A stretch of DNA of 64,000 bases, taken from the NCBI RefSeq assembly GCF_900187065.1, contig NZ_LT906483.1, forward strand, positions 2,852,001-2,916,000, in the 5' to 3' direction. This document shows, one piece after another, positions 1 to 10,123 of this stretch. Below the pieces are notes generated by a model, which made no database searches, had not been told where the DNA came from, and saw nothing but the letters and a program-made list of their open reading frames with translations. Position 1 is the first letter of the stretch. Every line of letters starts with the position of its first letter. Made by a program: the position numbers and the translations under genes. This stretch comes from Mycolicibacterium thermoresistibile. Lineage in GTDB: Bacteria > Actinomycetota > Actinomycetes > Mycobacteriales > Mycobacteriaceae.

Positions 1-680
1 ACCAGCACCGTGTACCCGCCGTCGATCGAGCCGAACGGGGATCCGGTCCGCGGGCCGGCGCCCGCCAGCGCGTCGCGCACCGCCTCGGTGAGGCTGGCCG
101 CCCCGCGGTCCAGCGCGGCGGCCAGCGGCGGCACCGCCGAACGCAGGCCGATGCTCTCCGCCGAACCGGCGTACACCCCGGCCAGCAGCGGATCCACCGA
201 ACGGCGCACCACCTGCTCCCCGAACCGGTCGCCGACCAGTTCGGCGACACTCGGGTCGGCGCCGGGGCTCCAGGTCAGCGGCCGGGACGGTTCGTCGGCG
301 ATCCGGGCCAGGGTGGCGTCGTCGACCAGCCCGGTCAGCGCCGCGGCGTGCGCGGGGATGCCCTGCAGGGTGTCCTGCGGCAGCGGATGGGTGCGGCCCT
401 GGCTGTAGATCAGCGGCCGCGCCCCGGTGGTGGTGCGCTGTCGGTCGGTCAGCCCCAGCTCGGCCAGCAGGGCCGGCACCTCCGGGCGCCGGACGATGAA
501 CGCCTCGGCGCCGACGTCCAGCGGTTGCCCGCCCAGCCGTTCGGTGCGCAGGATTCCGCCCAGCCGGTCGGCCGGGTCGAACAGGACGATCGACGCGTCC
601 GGGCCGGCCGACACCCGCAGCCGGTAGGCGGCGGCGAGCCCGGAGATCCCGCCGCCGACCACACAGAACGTCGTCGTCAC
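1..680 (-). CDS. hemG: Protoporphyrinogen oxidase (partial, C-terminus beyond window)
   Basis: Oxidises protoporphyrinogen IX (or coproporphyrinogen III in the actinobacterial coproporphyrin route) with FAD during heme synthesis. The frame starts with GTG at 680 and opens with a dinucleotide-binding motif, [16 protein letters not shown], followed by an acidic strand end ([10 protein letters not shown]), typical of FAD-dependent amine-oxidase-like proteins. It stays open to base 1, so only about 226 N-terminal residues are seen. The GTG overlaps the hemE stop by 4 nt (GTGA), so the two genes are translationally coupled in one heme operon. The family call is secure; whether the true product is coproporphyrin III or protoporphyrin IX cannot be told from this part. 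Confidence 0.9.
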   Translation of the reverse strand, partial: MTTTFCVVGGGISGLAAAYRLRVSAGPDASIVLFDPADRLGGILRTERLGGQPLDVGAEAFIVRRPEVPALLAELGLTDRQRTTTGARPLIYSQGRTHPLPQDTLQGIPAHAAALTGLVDDATLARIADEPSRPLTWSPGADPSVAELVGDRFGEQVVRRSVDPLLAGVYAGSAESIGLRSAVPPLAAALDRGAASLTEAVRDALAGAGPRTGSPFGSIDGGYTVL

Positions 681-1741
681 AGTGAGTGCACCAGGGCCAC
701 CACCTCGGTGATGACGCCCGGGTCGGTCGAGGGCAGCACCCCGTGTCCGAGGTTGAAGATGTGCCCGGCGGCGCCGGCGTCGACCGCGCGCCGGCCGTCC
801 TCGACCACCGCACGGACCGCACGCTCGGCGACCGGCCAGCCCGCCAGCAGCGCCACCGGATCGAGGTTGCCCTGCAGCGCGGTTCCCGGGCGGACCCGGG
901 TCGCCGCATCGGCCAGCGCGGTGCGCCAGTCCACCCCGACGACGGCGGGCGTCCCGTGCCCCGACACCGCCTCCGACATCGCACCCAAAAGTTCCGCGGT
1001 CCCCACCCCGAAGTGCGTCATCGGCACCCCGGCGTCGGCCAGCGTCGTGAACACCCGGGTGCTGTGCGGCAGCACGTATTCGCGGTAGTCGGCCAGCGAC
1101 AGGGTGCCGGCCCAGGAGTCGAACAGCTGCAGCGCGTCCACCCCGGCGTCGACCTGGACGCGCAGGAACTCGATCGTGATGTCGGTCAGCTTGGTCATCA
1201 GCGCGTGCCAGGTGTCCGGCTCGCCGAACATCATCGCCTTGGTGTGCGCGTGATGGCGGCTCGGACCGCCCTCCACCAGATAGGAGGCCAGCGTGAACGG
1301 CGCCCCGGCGAAACCGATCAGCACCGTCTCACCGAGTTCACCGACCAGCTGGGTGACCGCCTGCGAAACCGGCGCCACCTGCTCGCGCTCCAGCGGCCGC
1401 AGCGCCGCCACATCGGCGGCGGTCCGCACCGGCTCGGCGATGACCGGCCCGACGTCGGCGACGATGTCCAGGTCCACCCCCGCGGCGCGCAACGGCACCA
1501 CGATGTCGGAGAACAGGATCGCCGCATCCACCCCGTGGCGGCGCACCGGTTGCAAGGTGATCTCGGTGACCAGGTCGGCGTCGAAGCAGGCCTGCATCAT
1601 GGTGTTCTGGGCCCGCAGCGCCCGGTATTCCGGCAACGATCGCCCGGCCTGGCGCATGAACCACACCGGCACGCGGGAGGGTTTGCGGCCCGCGGCCGCG
1701 GCCAGATAGGGAGACTCGGGCAGTTCACGACGGTTGTTCAT
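677..1741 (-). CDS. hemE: Uroporphyrinogen decarboxylase
   Basis: Cytoplasmic enzyme that decarboxylates the four acetate side chains of uroporphyrinogen III to give coproporphyrinogen III. The N-terminal signature [17 protein letters not shown] is the family substrate-binding motif, and [16 protein letters not shown] and [16 protein letters not shown] follow in the expected order. I start at ATG 1741 ([13 protein letters not shown]), which matches mycobacterial HemE N-termini and gives 354 residues. The frame is open further upstream, but the extra residues (to 1819) do not look like the family. It is the promoter-proximal gene of the hemE-hemG pair and diverges from the DUF3000 gene. Confidence 0.97.
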   Translation of the reverse strand: MNNRRELPESPYLAAAAGRKPSRVPVWFMRQAGRSLPEYRALRAQNTMMQACFDADLVTEITLQPVRRHGVDAAILFSDIVVPLRAAGVDLDIVADVGPVIAEPVRTAADVAALRPLEREQVAPVSQAVTQLVGELGETVLIGFAGAPFTLASYLVEGGPSRHHAHTKAMMFGEPDTWHALMTKLTDITIEFLRVQVDAGVDALQLFDSWAGTLSLADYREYVLPHSTRVFTTLADAGVPMTHFGVGTAELLGAMSEAVSGHGTPAVVGVDWRTALADAATRVRPGTALQGNLDPVALLAGWPVAERAVRAVVEDGRRAVDAGAAGHIFNLGHGVLPSTDPGVITEVVALVHSL

Positions 1742-1835
1742 CGCCACCATCGTCTCACGGGTGGCCAATCGGGCGGATTTCCAGCAGGTCGGGTAGTCTC
1801 CCGGCGCGTCGGACGACACCGGTCGGTAAATGGAC

Positions 1836-1841
1836 TAGCGT
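1836..1841 (+). promoter_or_regulatory. -10 box of DUF3000 gene (leaderless candidate)
   Basis: TAGCGT lies 8 nt before the GTG at 1850. It fits the TANNNT mycobacterial -10 element placed so that transcription would begin at or next to the start codon. No convincing -35 is seen. Confidence 0.35.
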
Positions 1842-1849
1842 CGATTGTT

Positions 1850-2443
1850 GTGACCTCTGCCGAACCGGATCAATTCCGGGCGGCGGTGGCGGCGATGAAT
1901 GCGACCACCGTGCGACCCGAGATCGAACTCGGCCCGATCCGCCCGCCGCAGCGGCTGGCGCCGTACAGCTATGCGCTGGGCGCCGAGGTGCGGCATCCCG
2001 AGACCGGAACCATGCCGGAGACCGCGGATCTGCCCGCCGACGGTGAGGCGTTCGGTCGGCTCATCCTGCTGCACGACCCCGACGGCGCCGACGCGTGGGA
2101 CGGTACGCTGCGGTTGGTGGCCTACATCCAGGCCGACCTCGACTCCAGCGAGGCCGTCGACCCGCTGCTGCCCGAGGTGGCATGGAGTTGGCTGGCGGAG
2201 GCGTTGGACAAACACACCGACCAGGCGACCGCGCTGGGCGGCACCGTCACCGCCACCACATCGGTTCGCTACGGTGACATCAGCGGACCGCCCCGCGCGC
2301 ACCAGCTGGAGCTGAGGGCGTCCTGGACGGCGACCACCACCGCGCTGGGCCCGCACGTGGAGGCCTTCTGTGAGGTCCTCGAACACGCGGCGGGGCTCCC
2401 GCCGGTCGGCGTCACCAGTCTGAAGACACGCACCCGCGCTTGA
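1850..2443 (+). CDS. DUF3000 family protein
   Basis: A 197-residue soluble protein conserved across actinobacteria between hemE and rnd (Rv2680-like). No catalytic motif, signal peptide or membrane segment is visible. The middle is rich in acidic and aliphatic residues (LRLVAYIQADLDSSEAVDPLL). The frame is open far upstream, but coding character begins only after hemE ends. GTG 1850 is preceded at 8 nt by a TANNNT box, consistent with a leaderless message. The stop (2441-2443) lies 2 nt before the next ATG, so it is probably co-transcribed with the RNase D gene. Function unknown. Confidence 0.85.
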   Translation: MTSAEPDQFRAAVAAMNATTVRPEIELGPIRPPQRLAPYSYALGAEVRHPETGTMPETADLPADGEAFGRLILLHDPDGADAWDGTLRLVAYIQADLDSSEAVDPLLPEVAWSWLAEALDKHTDQATALGGTVTATTSVRYGDISGPPRAHQLELRASWTATTTALGPHVEAFCEVLEHAAGLPPVGVTSLKTRTRA

Positions 2444-2445
2444 GA

Positions 2446-3759
2446 ATGACAGAAGCGACACCCCACCAGCCGAACGACGCCGTCGTCGGCGGGTCGGGTG
2501 ACACCGGATCCACCCCGCACGTCCAGGGCACTCCGGAACCGGAGGCCACACCGCTGCTGCAGCCCGCCGACGGGGTGCCCGAACTCGCCGTCAGCGCCGC
2601 GGACATCGCCCGGGCGGCCGAACAGCTCGACCGCGGTCACGGCGCGTTCGCCGTCGACGCTGAACGCGCCTCCGGGTTCCGCTACTCCAACCGCGCCTAT
2701 CTGGTGCAGATCCGCCGGGCCGGCGCCGGGACGGTGCTGATCGACCCGGTCAGCCACGGCGGCGATCCGGTGCGGACGATGGCCCCGATCGCCGAGGTGC
2801 TGGGCAGCGACGAATGGGTGCTGCACGCCGCCGATCAGGATCTGCCCTGTCTGGCCGAGCTCGGGATGCGCCCGCCCCGGTTGTACGACACCGAGCTGGC
2901 CGGCCGGCTGGCCGGGTTCGCGCGGGTGAACCTGGCGACGATGGTGCAGCAGCTGCTCGGACTGCAGTTGATGAAGGGGCACGGCGCGGCGGACTGGTCC
3001 AAACGTCCGCTGCCGGCCGAATGGCTCAACTATGCGGCGCTGGACGTCGAGGTGCTGCTGGAGCTGCGCGCCGCGATCGCCGAGGTCCTCGACGATCAGG
3101 GCAAGGCCGAATGGGCCGCCGAGGAGTTCGAGTATCTGCGCACCTACGAGGCGCCGCCCACCCGGCGCGACCGCTGGCGACGCACCTCGGGCATCCACAA
3201 GGTGCGCAACGGACGCGCGCTGGCCGCGGTGCGGGAACTGTGGGTGACCCGCGATCAGATCGCCCGGCGCCGCGACATCGCACCCGGCCGGATCCTGCCC
3301 GACTCGGCGATCATCGACGCCGCCACCACCGATCCGAAGACGATCTCCGAACTGACCGCGCTTCCGGTCTTCGGCGGCGCGAAACAGCGCCGCAGCGCCC
3401 ACATCTGGCTCGAGGCGCTGGACCGGGCCCGGAAGAGCACGGACGTGCCGGACAGCAAGGAACCGACCAACGGGCCACCGCCGGCGTCGCGGTGGGCGCG
3501 GCGCAAACCCGAGGCGGCCGAACGCCTCGACGCCGTCCGCGACGCGCTGGCGAAACTCTCCGAGCGGGTGTCGGTGCCGGCCGAGAACCTGCTGTCCCCC
3601 GACACGGTGCGCCGGCTGTGCTGGGACTGGAAGCCCGCCGACGATCCGGTCGCCGCGATCGACGAGTTCCTGCGCGCCGCCGGCACGCGCCGGTGGCAGC
3701 GTGAACTGGTGGTGCCGGTGTTGGCCGACGCGCTGGGTTCGCCCACCGAGCAGGCGTGA
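2446..3759 (+). CDS. rnd: RNase D-type 3'-5' exoribonuclease with HRDC domain
   Basis: Probable 3'-5' exonuclease acting on structured RNA. It has a DEDD-family nuclease domain (about residues 50-215): FAVDAERASGFRYSNRAYL carries the first D-x-E motif, HAADQDLPCL the second, and YAALDVEVLLEL the third. The HRDC nucleic-acid-binding domain follows (about 250-320), with a second HRDC-like C-terminal part. ATG 2446 is chosen; an in-frame TTG at 2440 would overlap the DUF3000 stop and add two residues. 437 residues, matching the Rv2681 type. Tight spacing to the upstream gene suggests an operon. Confidence 0.92.
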   Translation: MTEATPHQPNDAVVGGSGDTGSTPHVQGTPEPEATPLLQPADGVPELAVSAADIARAAEQLDRGHGAFAVDAERASGFRYSNRAYLVQIRRAGAGTVLIDPVSHGGDPVRTMAPIAEVLGSDEWVLHAADQDLPCLAELGMRPPRLYDTELAGRLAGFARVNLATMVQQLLGLQLMKGHGAADWSKRPLPAEWLNYAALDVEVLLELRAAIAEVLDDQGKAEWAAEEFEYLRTYEAPPTRRDRWRRTSGIHKVRNGRALAAVRELWVTRDQIARRRDIAPGRILPDSAIIDAATTDPKTISELTALPVFGGAKQRRSAHIWLEALDRARKSTDVPDSKEPTNGPPPASRWARRKPEAAERLDAVRDALAKLSERVSVPAENLLSPDTVRRLCWDWKPADDPVAAIDEFLRAAGTRRWQRELVVPVLADALGSPTEQA

Positions 3760-3819
3760 CATCGTCGGCGATCGGGTGCTCTTCGTGCGGGTGAGCCTGC
3801 TCGCTCCCCCTGCCGCGCA

Positions 3820-3825
3820 TAGGCT
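3820..3825 (+). promoter_or_regulatory. -10 box of PhoD-like gene (leaderless candidate)
   Basis: TAGGCT is separated by 6 nt from ATG 3832. The spacing favours ATG 3832 over the GTG at 3829 as the start of a leaderless message. Confidence 0.4.
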
Positions 3826-3831
3826 GACGTG

Positions 3832-5535
3832 ATGGGGCTTCTGCTCGGACCGGTTCTGCGGCATGTGAGCGAGACGACCGCGCAGGTCTGGGTGCAGACC
3901 GATCGGCCCGCCACCGTGTCGGTGCTGGGCTGTTCCGCGTCGACGTTTCAGGTGCAGGACTACCACTACGCGCTGGTCCCGGTGACCGGGCTGACACCGG
4001 GGACCACCACCCGCTACGAGGTGCACGTCGACGGCGAACGGGTGTGGCCGCTGCCGGACAGTTCCTTCCCGCCCGATTCTTCCCCGCCCGTCTCCTTCCC
4101 GCCGAGTGTGATCCGGACCCGCGGTCCGGAGTCGGCGCACCGCGCGCGGGCGGTGTTCGGATCCTGCCGTTACCCCAAGACCGGTGTCGACGACGTCGAC
4201 GACAAGCTCGGCCACGACGCGCTCGACCGGTACGCCGCCCGGATGGCGCAGCAACCCGTCGACGACTGGCCCGACATGCTGGTGCTGCTCGGCGATCAGG
4301 TCTACGCCGACGAACTGACCCCCGAGGCCCGCCGACAGTTGACCGGGCGGCGGCGACGCAAACAGACCCGGACCAAACGTCCACCCGACGAAGTGGTCAG
4401 CTTCACCGAATACGAACGGCTGTACCGGCATTCGTGGACCGATCCGGAGATCCGGTGGATCATGTCGACGGTCCCCACCGCGATGATCTTCGACGACCAC
4501 GACATCCGCGACGACTGGAACACCTCGGGGCGGTGGCGCGAAGAGATGAGCGCGCAACCGTGGTGGCGGGAGCGGATCCGGGCCGGGCTGGCGTCGTACT
4601 GGGTGTACCAGCACATCGGCAATCTCAGCCCCGAACAACTCGAGGAGGACCCCGACTATCAACGGATCCGCGGTATCGACGGGGACGCCTGGCCGGCGCT
4701 CGTCGAGCTCGCCGACCGGGCCGACGCCGAGGTCGACGCCAACAAGGGGGTGCGGTTCAGCTACCGCTGGGACCTGGGCTGCACGCGGTTCATCATGATG
4801 GACTCCCGCAACGGCCGGATCCTGGACTCCGGGGAACGGATGATGCTCGGCGAAAAGGAGTTCCGCTGGGTCGAGGAGCAGGCCGCCGACGGCATCGAAA
4901 ACGTCGAACACCTGGTGCTGGGATCGTCGGTGCCGTGGCTGATGCCGCCGGCGCTGGCCGACCTGCAGGCCGTCAACGAACTGGCCGCCGACCGGCCCGG
5001 CTGGCGCGGCGCGCTGGCAGAGAAGATCCGCCAGGGCGCCGACCTCGAGCACTGGCCGGCGTTCATGAAGTCGTTCCTGCGGCTGACGACGATGATCCGC
5101 GCCGCGGCCGACCATCCCGACGGGCCGGCCACCGTGACGGTGCTGTCCGGCGACGTGCACCACAGCTATGCCGCGCGGGCAGACTTCGACGGTCTCGGCG
5201 CCGACGCGGCCGCGGTGCACCAGCTGGTGTGTTCACCGGTGCACAACTACGTGCCGGCGTTCGTGAAACCCGTGTTCGCGCTGGGCTGGTCGCGGCGGCT
5301 GGCCCCGCTGACCCGCCGCTGGGCCCGCCGCCACGGCGTTCCGGCCCTGCCGTTGACTTGGACGAACACCTGCGGGCCGATCTTCGGTAACACGATCGCC
5401 ACCCTGCGGGTGGACGGCCCGCAGGCCGAGGTGGTGTTCGAACAACCGGACGACGCGGGCGATCTGGGCCGGGTGGCCCGGGTCGGGCTCACCGGGTCGG
5501 CGGCGTCGCCGCCGATCAGTCCAGCCGCTCGCTGA
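3832..5535 (+). CDS. PhoD-like metallophosphatase
   Basis: Calcineurin-type metallophosphatase of the alkaline phosphatase D group, 567 residues. The N-terminal beta domain ([20 protein letters not shown]) resembles the Ig-like domain of PhoD relatives. Metal-binding motifs follow in order: [34 protein letters not shown] and [11 protein letters not shown]. Unlike classical PhoD there is no Tat signal peptide, so a cytoplasmic location is likely. ATG 3832 is preferred over GTG 3829 because of the upstream -10-like box. The substrate is unknown; phosphodiesterase activity is the general family expectation. The 3' end overlaps the end of convergent dxs by 20 bp. Confidence 0.88.
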   Translation: MGLLLGPVLRHVSETTAQVWVQTDRPATVSVLGCSASTFQVQDYHYALVPVTGLTPGTTTRYEVHVDGERVWPLPDSSFPPDSSPPVSFPPSVIRTRGPESAHRARAVFGSCRYPKTGVDDVDDKLGHDALDRYAARMAQQPVDDWPDMLVLLGDQVYADELTPEARRQLTGRRRRKQTRTKRPPDEVVSFTEYERLYRHSWTDPEIRWIMSTVPTAMIFDDHDIRDDWNTSGRWREEMSAQPWWRERIRAGLASYWVYQHIGNLSPEQLEEDPDYQRIRGIDGDAWPALVELADRADAEVDANKGVRFSYRWDLGCTRFIMMDSRNGRILDSGERMMLGEKEFRWVEEQAADGIENVEHLVLGSSVPWLMPPALADLQAVNELAADRPGWRGALAEKIRQGADLEHWPAFMKSFLRLTTMIRAAADHPDGPATVTVLSGDVHHSYAARADFDGLGADAAAVHQLVCSPVHNYVPAFVKPVFALGWSRRLAPLTRRWARRHGVPALPLTWTNTCGPIFGNTIATLRVDGPQAEVVFEQPDDAGDLGRVARVGLTGSAASPPISPAAR

Positions 5536-7435
5536 TCTGCGACTGCTCCTCGGCCATCTCCGGGCTCAGCGCGGCCACCCACCCGGTGATCCGGCGGGCC
5601 ACGTTCTGTTCGGTGAGTCCGACCTCGGCCAGCACCTCACTGCGCGAGGCGTGGTCGAAGAACTGCTGGGGCAGCGCCAGATCGCGGCACGGCACGTCCA
5701 CCTCGGCGGCGCGCAGGGCGGCCGACACCGCCGACCCGACCCCGCCGTGCCCGCCGTTGTCCTCGACGGTGACCACCAGCTTGTGGTCGCGGGCCAGCTC
5801 GGTGATCACCTGCGGGACCGGCAGCACCCAGCGCGGGTCGATGACCGTCACCCCGATGCCCTGGTTGCGCAGCCGCTCGGCGGCCGCCAGCCCCATCGCG
5901 GCGAACGGGCCGACCGTCACCAGCAGCACGTCGGCGGACAGTCCGTCGTCGGGCAGCGACAGCACGTCGACTCCGTCGCGCCGCTCGACCGCCGGGATGT
6001 CCTCGCCGATGTCGCCCTTGGGGAACCGGATGGCCGTCGGGCCGTCCTTGACGTCGAGCGCCTCGCCGAGCTGCTCCCGCAACCGCAGCCCGTCACGCGG
6101 CGCGGCGACGCGCATCCCGGGCACGATGCCCAGGATGGACAGGTCCCACATGCCGTTGTGGCTGGCCCCGTCGGGTCCGGTGATCCCGGACCGGTCCAGC
6201 ACGATGGTCACCGGCAGCTTGTGCAGCGCGACGTCCATCAGCATCTGGTCGAACGCCCGGTTCAGGAACGTCGAGTAGACCGCCACCACCGGATGCAAGC
6301 CGCCCATCGCCAGGCCGGCGGCCGAGGTCATCGCATGCTGTTCGGCGATGCCGACGTCGAAGAACCGGTCCGGGAAGCGCTCCCGGAACGCGGTCAGGCC
6401 GGTGGGTCCGGGCATCGCCGCGGTGATCGCCACCACGTCGCGGCGCCTGGCCCCGATCCGCACCAGCGCATCGGAGAACACCGACGTCCACCCCGGCGCG
6501 GAGGCCTTCGGCGGCTTGCCGGTCTCCACGTCGATCACCCCGCAGGCGTGCATCTGTTCGGCCTCGTCGGCCTCGGCTGGGCCGTAACCCATGCCCTTGC
6601 GCGTGACGACGTGCACCACCACCGGGGCGTTGTAACCGCGGGCGCGGCGCAGCGCCACCTCCACCGCGTGCTCGTCGTGGCCATCGATCGGGCCGACGTA
6701 CTTCAGCCCCAGGTCGGTGAACATCTCCTGCGGGGCCAGCGCATCCTTCAGCCCGACCTTGACGCTGTGCATGGCCCGGTAGCACAGCTCGCCGATCATC
6801 GGGATGCCGCGCACCGCCTGCCGGCTCTGCTCGAGCAGGTTCTCGTACTGCGGCTGCAACCGCAGGGCGGCCAGATGTTCGGCAAACCCGCCGATGGTCG
6901 GGGCGTAGCTGCGCCCGTTGTCGTTGACGACGATGACGACGGGCCGGCGGGCGGCCGCGATGTTGTTGATCGCCTCCCAGCACATGCCTCCGGTCAGGGC
7001 GCCGTCCCCCACCACCGCGACGACGTGGCGGTTGCGGTGGCCGGTCAGCTCGAACGCCTTGGCCAGACCGTCGGCGTAGGACAGCGCCGCGCTGGCGTGG
7101 CTGGACTCCACCCAGTCGTGCTCGCTCTCCGCCCGGGACGGATAGCCCGACAGGCCGCCCTTCTTCCGCAGCGTGTCGAAATCGGCGGCCCGCCCGGTGA
7201 GCATCTTGTGCACATAGGCCTGGTGGCCGGTGTCGAAGATGATCGGGTCGTGCGGGGAGTCGAACACCCGGTGCAGGGCGAGGGTGAGCTCGACCACACC
7301 GAGGTTGGGTCCGAGGTGCCCCCCGGTGGCCGCGACCTTGTGTATCAGGAACTGGCGGATCTCATCGGCCAGATCCCGCAGCTGCGCCTTGGAAAGGTGC
7401 TGCAGATCAGCGGGACCGCGGATCTGTTCAAGCAT
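5516..7435 (-). CDS. dxs: 1-deoxy-D-xylulose-5-phosphate synthase
   Basis: Thiamine-diphosphate enzyme joining pyruvate and glyceraldehyde-3-phosphate in the first step of the MEP isoprenoid pathway. 639 residues, normal for the family. The N-terminal domain shows [18 protein letters not shown] and the ThDP/Mg motif [16 protein letters not shown]. The transketolase pyrimidine-binding domain has [17 protein letters not shown], with the catalytic Glu in this block, and [15 protein letters not shown] follows. The C-terminal transketolase domain is complete. ATG 7435 lies 6 nt downstream of a TAGACT box, so the message may be leaderless. The last 20 bp overlap the convergent phosphatase gene. Confidence 0.97.
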   Translation of the reverse strand: MLEQIRGPADLQHLSKAQLRDLADEIRQFLIHKVAATGGHLGPNLGVVELTLALHRVFDSPHDPIIFDTGHQAYVHKMLTGRAADFDTLRKKGGLSGYPSRAESEHDWVESSHASAALSYADGLAKAFELTGHRNRHVVAVVGDGALTGGMCWEAINNIAAARRPVVIVVNDNGRSYAPTIGGFAEHLAALRLQPQYENLLEQSRQAVRGIPMIGELCYRAMHSVKVGLKDALAPQEMFTDLGLKYVGPIDGHDEHAVEVALRRARGYNAPVVVHVVTRKGMGYGPAEADEAEQMHACGVIDVETGKPPKASAPGWTSVFSDALVRIGARRRDVVAITAAMPGPTGLTAFRERFPDRFFDVGIAEQHAMTSAAGLAMGGLHPVVAVYSTFLNRAFDQMLMDVALHKLPVTIVLDRSGITGPDGASHNGMWDLSILGIVPGMRVAAPRDGLRLREQLGEALDVKDGPTAIRFPKGDIGEDIPAVERRDGVDVLSLPDDGLSADVLLVTVGPFAAMGLAAAERLRNQGIGVTVIDPRWVLPVPQVITELARDHKLVVTVEDNGGHGGVGSAVSAALRAAEVDVPCRDLALPQQFFDHASRSEVLAEVGLTEQNVARRITGWVAALSPEMAEEQSQISERLD

Positions 7436-7441
7436 TCCGTC

Positions 7442-7447
7442 AGTCTA
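7442..7447 (-). promoter_or_regulatory. -10 box of dxs (leaderless candidate)
   Basis: On the minus strand TAGACT is followed by 6 nt and then the dxs ATG. This is the spacing seen in leaderless mycobacterial genes. Confidence 0.4.
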
Positions 7448-7464
7448 CGCAGGGCAGGCAAGCG

Positions 7465-8790
7465 TCATGTGTTGGGCGACTGGTAGATGTCGGGCACCCC
7501 GTCGCGGTCGGCGTCCTCGGTCTCCTGCTGGTGCAGTATCCGGTAGTAGCGGTTGCGCATCCGCAACACCGCCGCCGCCAGCGCCGCCGCGGTCACCGAC
7601 CCGAGCAGCACCCCGACCTTGACGTGATCGTCGCGGATCGATCCGGTGCCGTAGGCCAGATCCCCGATCAGCAGCGACACCGTGAACCCGATGCCGGCCA
7701 GCAGCGACACGCCGAACACGTCGACCCACCGCAGGGTGGCGTCCAGCCGGGCCCGGGTGAACGCGGCCAGCAACCGCGTGGTGAGCCAGATCCCGACCGG
7801 TTTGCCGACCACCAGCCCGCCGATGATGCCCAGCGTGACCGGGTCACGCAGGGCATCTCCGAGACCGGACAGGCCGCCGAAGTCGACGCCGGCGGCGAAG
7901 AACGCGAACACCGGCACGGCCAGCCCCGCCGACAGCGGCCGCAGCCGGTGTTCGAAGTGTTCGGCCATCCCCGGTCCGGCCGCCGGTCCCCCGGCGGCGG
8001 CCGAGCGGCGCACCGGGACGGCGAATCCGAGCAACACCCCGGCGACGGTGGCGTGCACCCCGGACTCGTGCATCAACACCCAGGTGGCCACGCCCAGTGG
8101 GATCAGCAGCCACCAGGCCCGGATGCGCCGCTGCACGCACACCGTGAACGCCGCCAGCGGCACCAGCGTCAGCCCCAGCGCGGTGGTGTTGATCTCCTCG
8201 GTGTAGAACACCGCGATCACCGTCACCGCGAGCAGGTCGTCGACGACCGCGAGGGTGAGCAGGAAGGTGCGCAGCGCGGCCGGGAGGTGGGTGGACAGCA
8301 CCGCCAGCACCGCGACCGCGAAGGCGATGTCGGTGGCGGTCGGGATGGCCCAGCCGCGCAACGCGCCCTCCCCGCCGCCGGCGGCCACCACCACGAAGAT
8401 CAGCGCGGGCGCCACCATGCCGCCGACCGCCGCGACGATGGGCAGCACGGCACGGGCCGGGTCCCGCAGGTCACCGGCGACGAACTCGCGTTTCAGCTCC
8501 AGCCCGACGACCAGGAAGAAGATCGCCAGCAGACCGTCGGCCGCCCAGGTGCCCACGGTCAGGTTCAGGTGCAGCCCGAGCGGCTCCCCGCCGACGGTCG
8601 CGTCCCGCAGCCCGAAATAGCCCGCCGACCAGGGCGAGTTGGCCCACAGCAGCGCGGCGGCCGCCACCACCAGCAGGACCCCGCCGCCGACGGTCTCCCG
8701 CCGCAGGATCGCGGTGATCCGGCTGGTCTCCGCCCATGATCCGCGGGTGAGCAGTCGCCGGGGCGGGCGGCGGAGCGGTCTGGCGATCAC
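7465..8790 (-). CDS. nhaA: Na+/H+ antiporter NhaA
   Basis: Membrane antiporter exchanging internal Na+ for external protons, for pH and sodium homeostasis. About 441 residues from GTG 8790, with some eleven hydrophobic segments. Key NhaA features are present: [14 protein letters not shown] carries the Asp of the TM4 unwound region, and [18 protein letters not shown] carries the paired Asp of TM5 that bind the ion. The C-terminus has an extra hydrophilic tail ([12 protein letters not shown]). The frame extends to 8874, but a TAGAGT -10-like box at 8873-8878 would start transcription after that codon, so 8790 is preferred; the start remains uncertain. Confidence 0.93.
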   Translation of the reverse strand: MIARPLRRPPRRLLTRGSWAETSRITAILRRETVGGGVLLVVAAAALLWANSPWSAGYFGLRDATVGGEPLGLHLNLTVGTWAADGLLAIFFLVVGLELKREFVAGDLRDPARAVLPIVAAVGGMVAPALIFVVVAAGGGEGALRGWAIPTATDIAFAVAVLAVLSTHLPAALRTFLLTLAVVDDLLAVTVIAVFYTEEINTTALGLTLVPLAAFTVCVQRRIRAWWLLIPLGVATWVLMHESGVHATVAGVLLGFAVPVRRSAAAGGPAAGPGMAEHFEHRLRPLSAGLAVPVFAFFAAGVDFGGLSGLGDALRDPVTLGIIGGLVVGKPVGIWLTTRLLAAFTRARLDATLRWVDVFGVSLLAGIGFTVSLLIGDLAYGTGSIRDDHVKVGVLLGSVTAAALAAAVLRMRNRYYRILHQQETEDADRDGVPDIYQSPNT

Positions 8791-8902
8791 GGTGCGGCCT
8801 CTTCGGGTAGCGCCCTCATCGGGGGCAGGGGTCAGCGATCGCCGACCAGACTTCCCGGCACACCGTGCACACACTCTAGGGGACCGGGGAGGGATCGGTC
8901 GC

Positions 8903-10123
8903 TCACCGGGTGAGCACCGCGACGCACTCGACGTGGTGGGTCAGCGGGAACGAGTCGAACACCCGCAAGTCCTCCACCGTGTAGCCGTGGCCGCGATACA
9001 GCCCGATGTCGCGCGCGAAAGACGCTGCCTCACAACCAATATGGATGATGCGTGGCACCTCGGCCGCGGCCAGCAGGTCGATCACCTCCCGGCCCGCGCC
9101 GGTGCGCGGCGGATCCAGCACCGCGACGTCGGCCCGGTCCGGTTCGGCGCTCAGGGCGCGTCGCACCGGATCGGTCACCACCGACACACAGCCCAGATCG
9201 GCCAGCGCGGTGCGCGCCGCACGGGACGCGCCCGGGGCGGTGTCGACGGTGAGCACCCGCCCGTGGGCCCCCACCGCCTCGGCGAGCACCGCCGCGAACA
9301 GCCCGGCGCCGCCGTACAGATCCCACGCCGTCATCCCCGGCGACAGCTGTGCCCATTCGGCCACCAGCGCGCTGTAGCTGTGGGCGGCGTCCCGGTGCGC
9401 CTGCCAGAACGCCGTCACCGGCACCCGCCACTCCCGGCCGCCCACCCGCTGCACCGCCTCGTAGCGGCCGAACCGCACCTGGGTGGGATTCCTGCGCCCG
9501 CGGCGTGGACCGACCTGCACCACATGCCGGTCGTCGTTGTCGTCGACCGCGACATGCACCTGGGCGCCCGGGGTCCACCCACCCTGATCCAGCCCGGTGA
9601 GCATGCCCGGCGCCAACTGGCCGCACCGCAGGTCGGTGACCACCTCGTTGCTGCGGTAGCGGTGGAATCCGGCGTAGCCGTCGGCGGTGGTGCCCAGCCG
9701 CACCCGGGTCCGCCACCCCGTCGGCTCACCGGCGCCGAGCGGTTCGGCCGCCGCCTCGGCCTCGTCGCGCCACCGGAACCCGCCCAGCCGGGCGAGCTGA
9801 TTGGCCACCACCTCGCCCTTGAGCCTGCGGACCGCCTCCGGCGTCGCGAAGGCCAGATCGCAGCACCCGGCGCCGTCGACGCCGGCGATCGCGCACAGCG
9901 GGGCGATCCGGTCCGGGGACGGGTCGATCACCTCGACGGTCTCGGCGTGCCAGTAGGAGCCGCGGTCGCGGGTGATTCGGGCCCGCACCGTCTCGCCGGG
10001 CAGCGCGTACCGCACGAACACCACCCGGCCGTCGTGGCGGGCCACGCAGCTGCCGCCGTTGGCGGGCGCACCGACGGTCAACGTCACCACGGTGTCGGAG
10101 GAGAGCACTGAATCGGACGTCAT
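8903..10123 (-). CDS. TrmA/RumA-family SAM-dependent RNA uridine methyltransferase
   Basis: Predicted 5-methyluridine methyltransferase for tRNA or rRNA, 406 residues (Rv2689c-like). A TRAM domain occupies about residues 10-65. A cysteine-bearing stretch follows ([16 protein letters not shown]), in the position of the Fe-S ligands of RlmD, though the spacing is not the classic one. The Rossmann methyltransferase domain has [18 protein letters not shown] for [18 protein letters not shown], and [12 protein letters not shown] with the likely catalytic Cys. The ATG at 10123 overlaps the stop of the upstream permease gene by 4 nt (ATGA), indicating translational coupling. Whether the target is tRNA U54 or an rRNA uridine cannot be decided here. 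Confidence 0.88.
   Translation of the reverse strand: MTSDSVLSSDTVVTLTVGAPANGGSCVARHDGRVVFVRYALPGETVRARITRDRGSYWHAETVEVIDPSPDRIAPLCAIAGVDGAGCCDLAFATPEAVRRLKGEVVANQLARLGGFRWRDEAEAAAEPLGAGEPTGWRTRVRLGTTADGYAGFHRYRSNEVVTDLRCGQLAPGMLTGLDQGGWTPGAQVHVAVDDNDDRHVVQVGPRRGRRNPTQVRFGRYEAVQRVGGREWRVPVTAFWQAHRDAAHSYSALVAEWAQLSPGMTAWDLYGGAGLFAAVLAEAVGAHGRVLTVDTAPGASRAARTALADLGCVSVVTDPVRRALSAEPDRADVAVLDPPRTGAGREVIDLLAAAEVPRIIHIGCEAASFARDIGLYRGHGYTVEDLRVFDSFPLTHHVECVAVLTR

Noticed and set aside
2269..5220. A 983-codon open frame on the minus strand, antisense to rnd and the PhoD-like gene
   Set aside because: High GC content suppresses stop codons; the product is Arg/Gly/His-rich with no family features, while the plus-strand genes have clear motifs.
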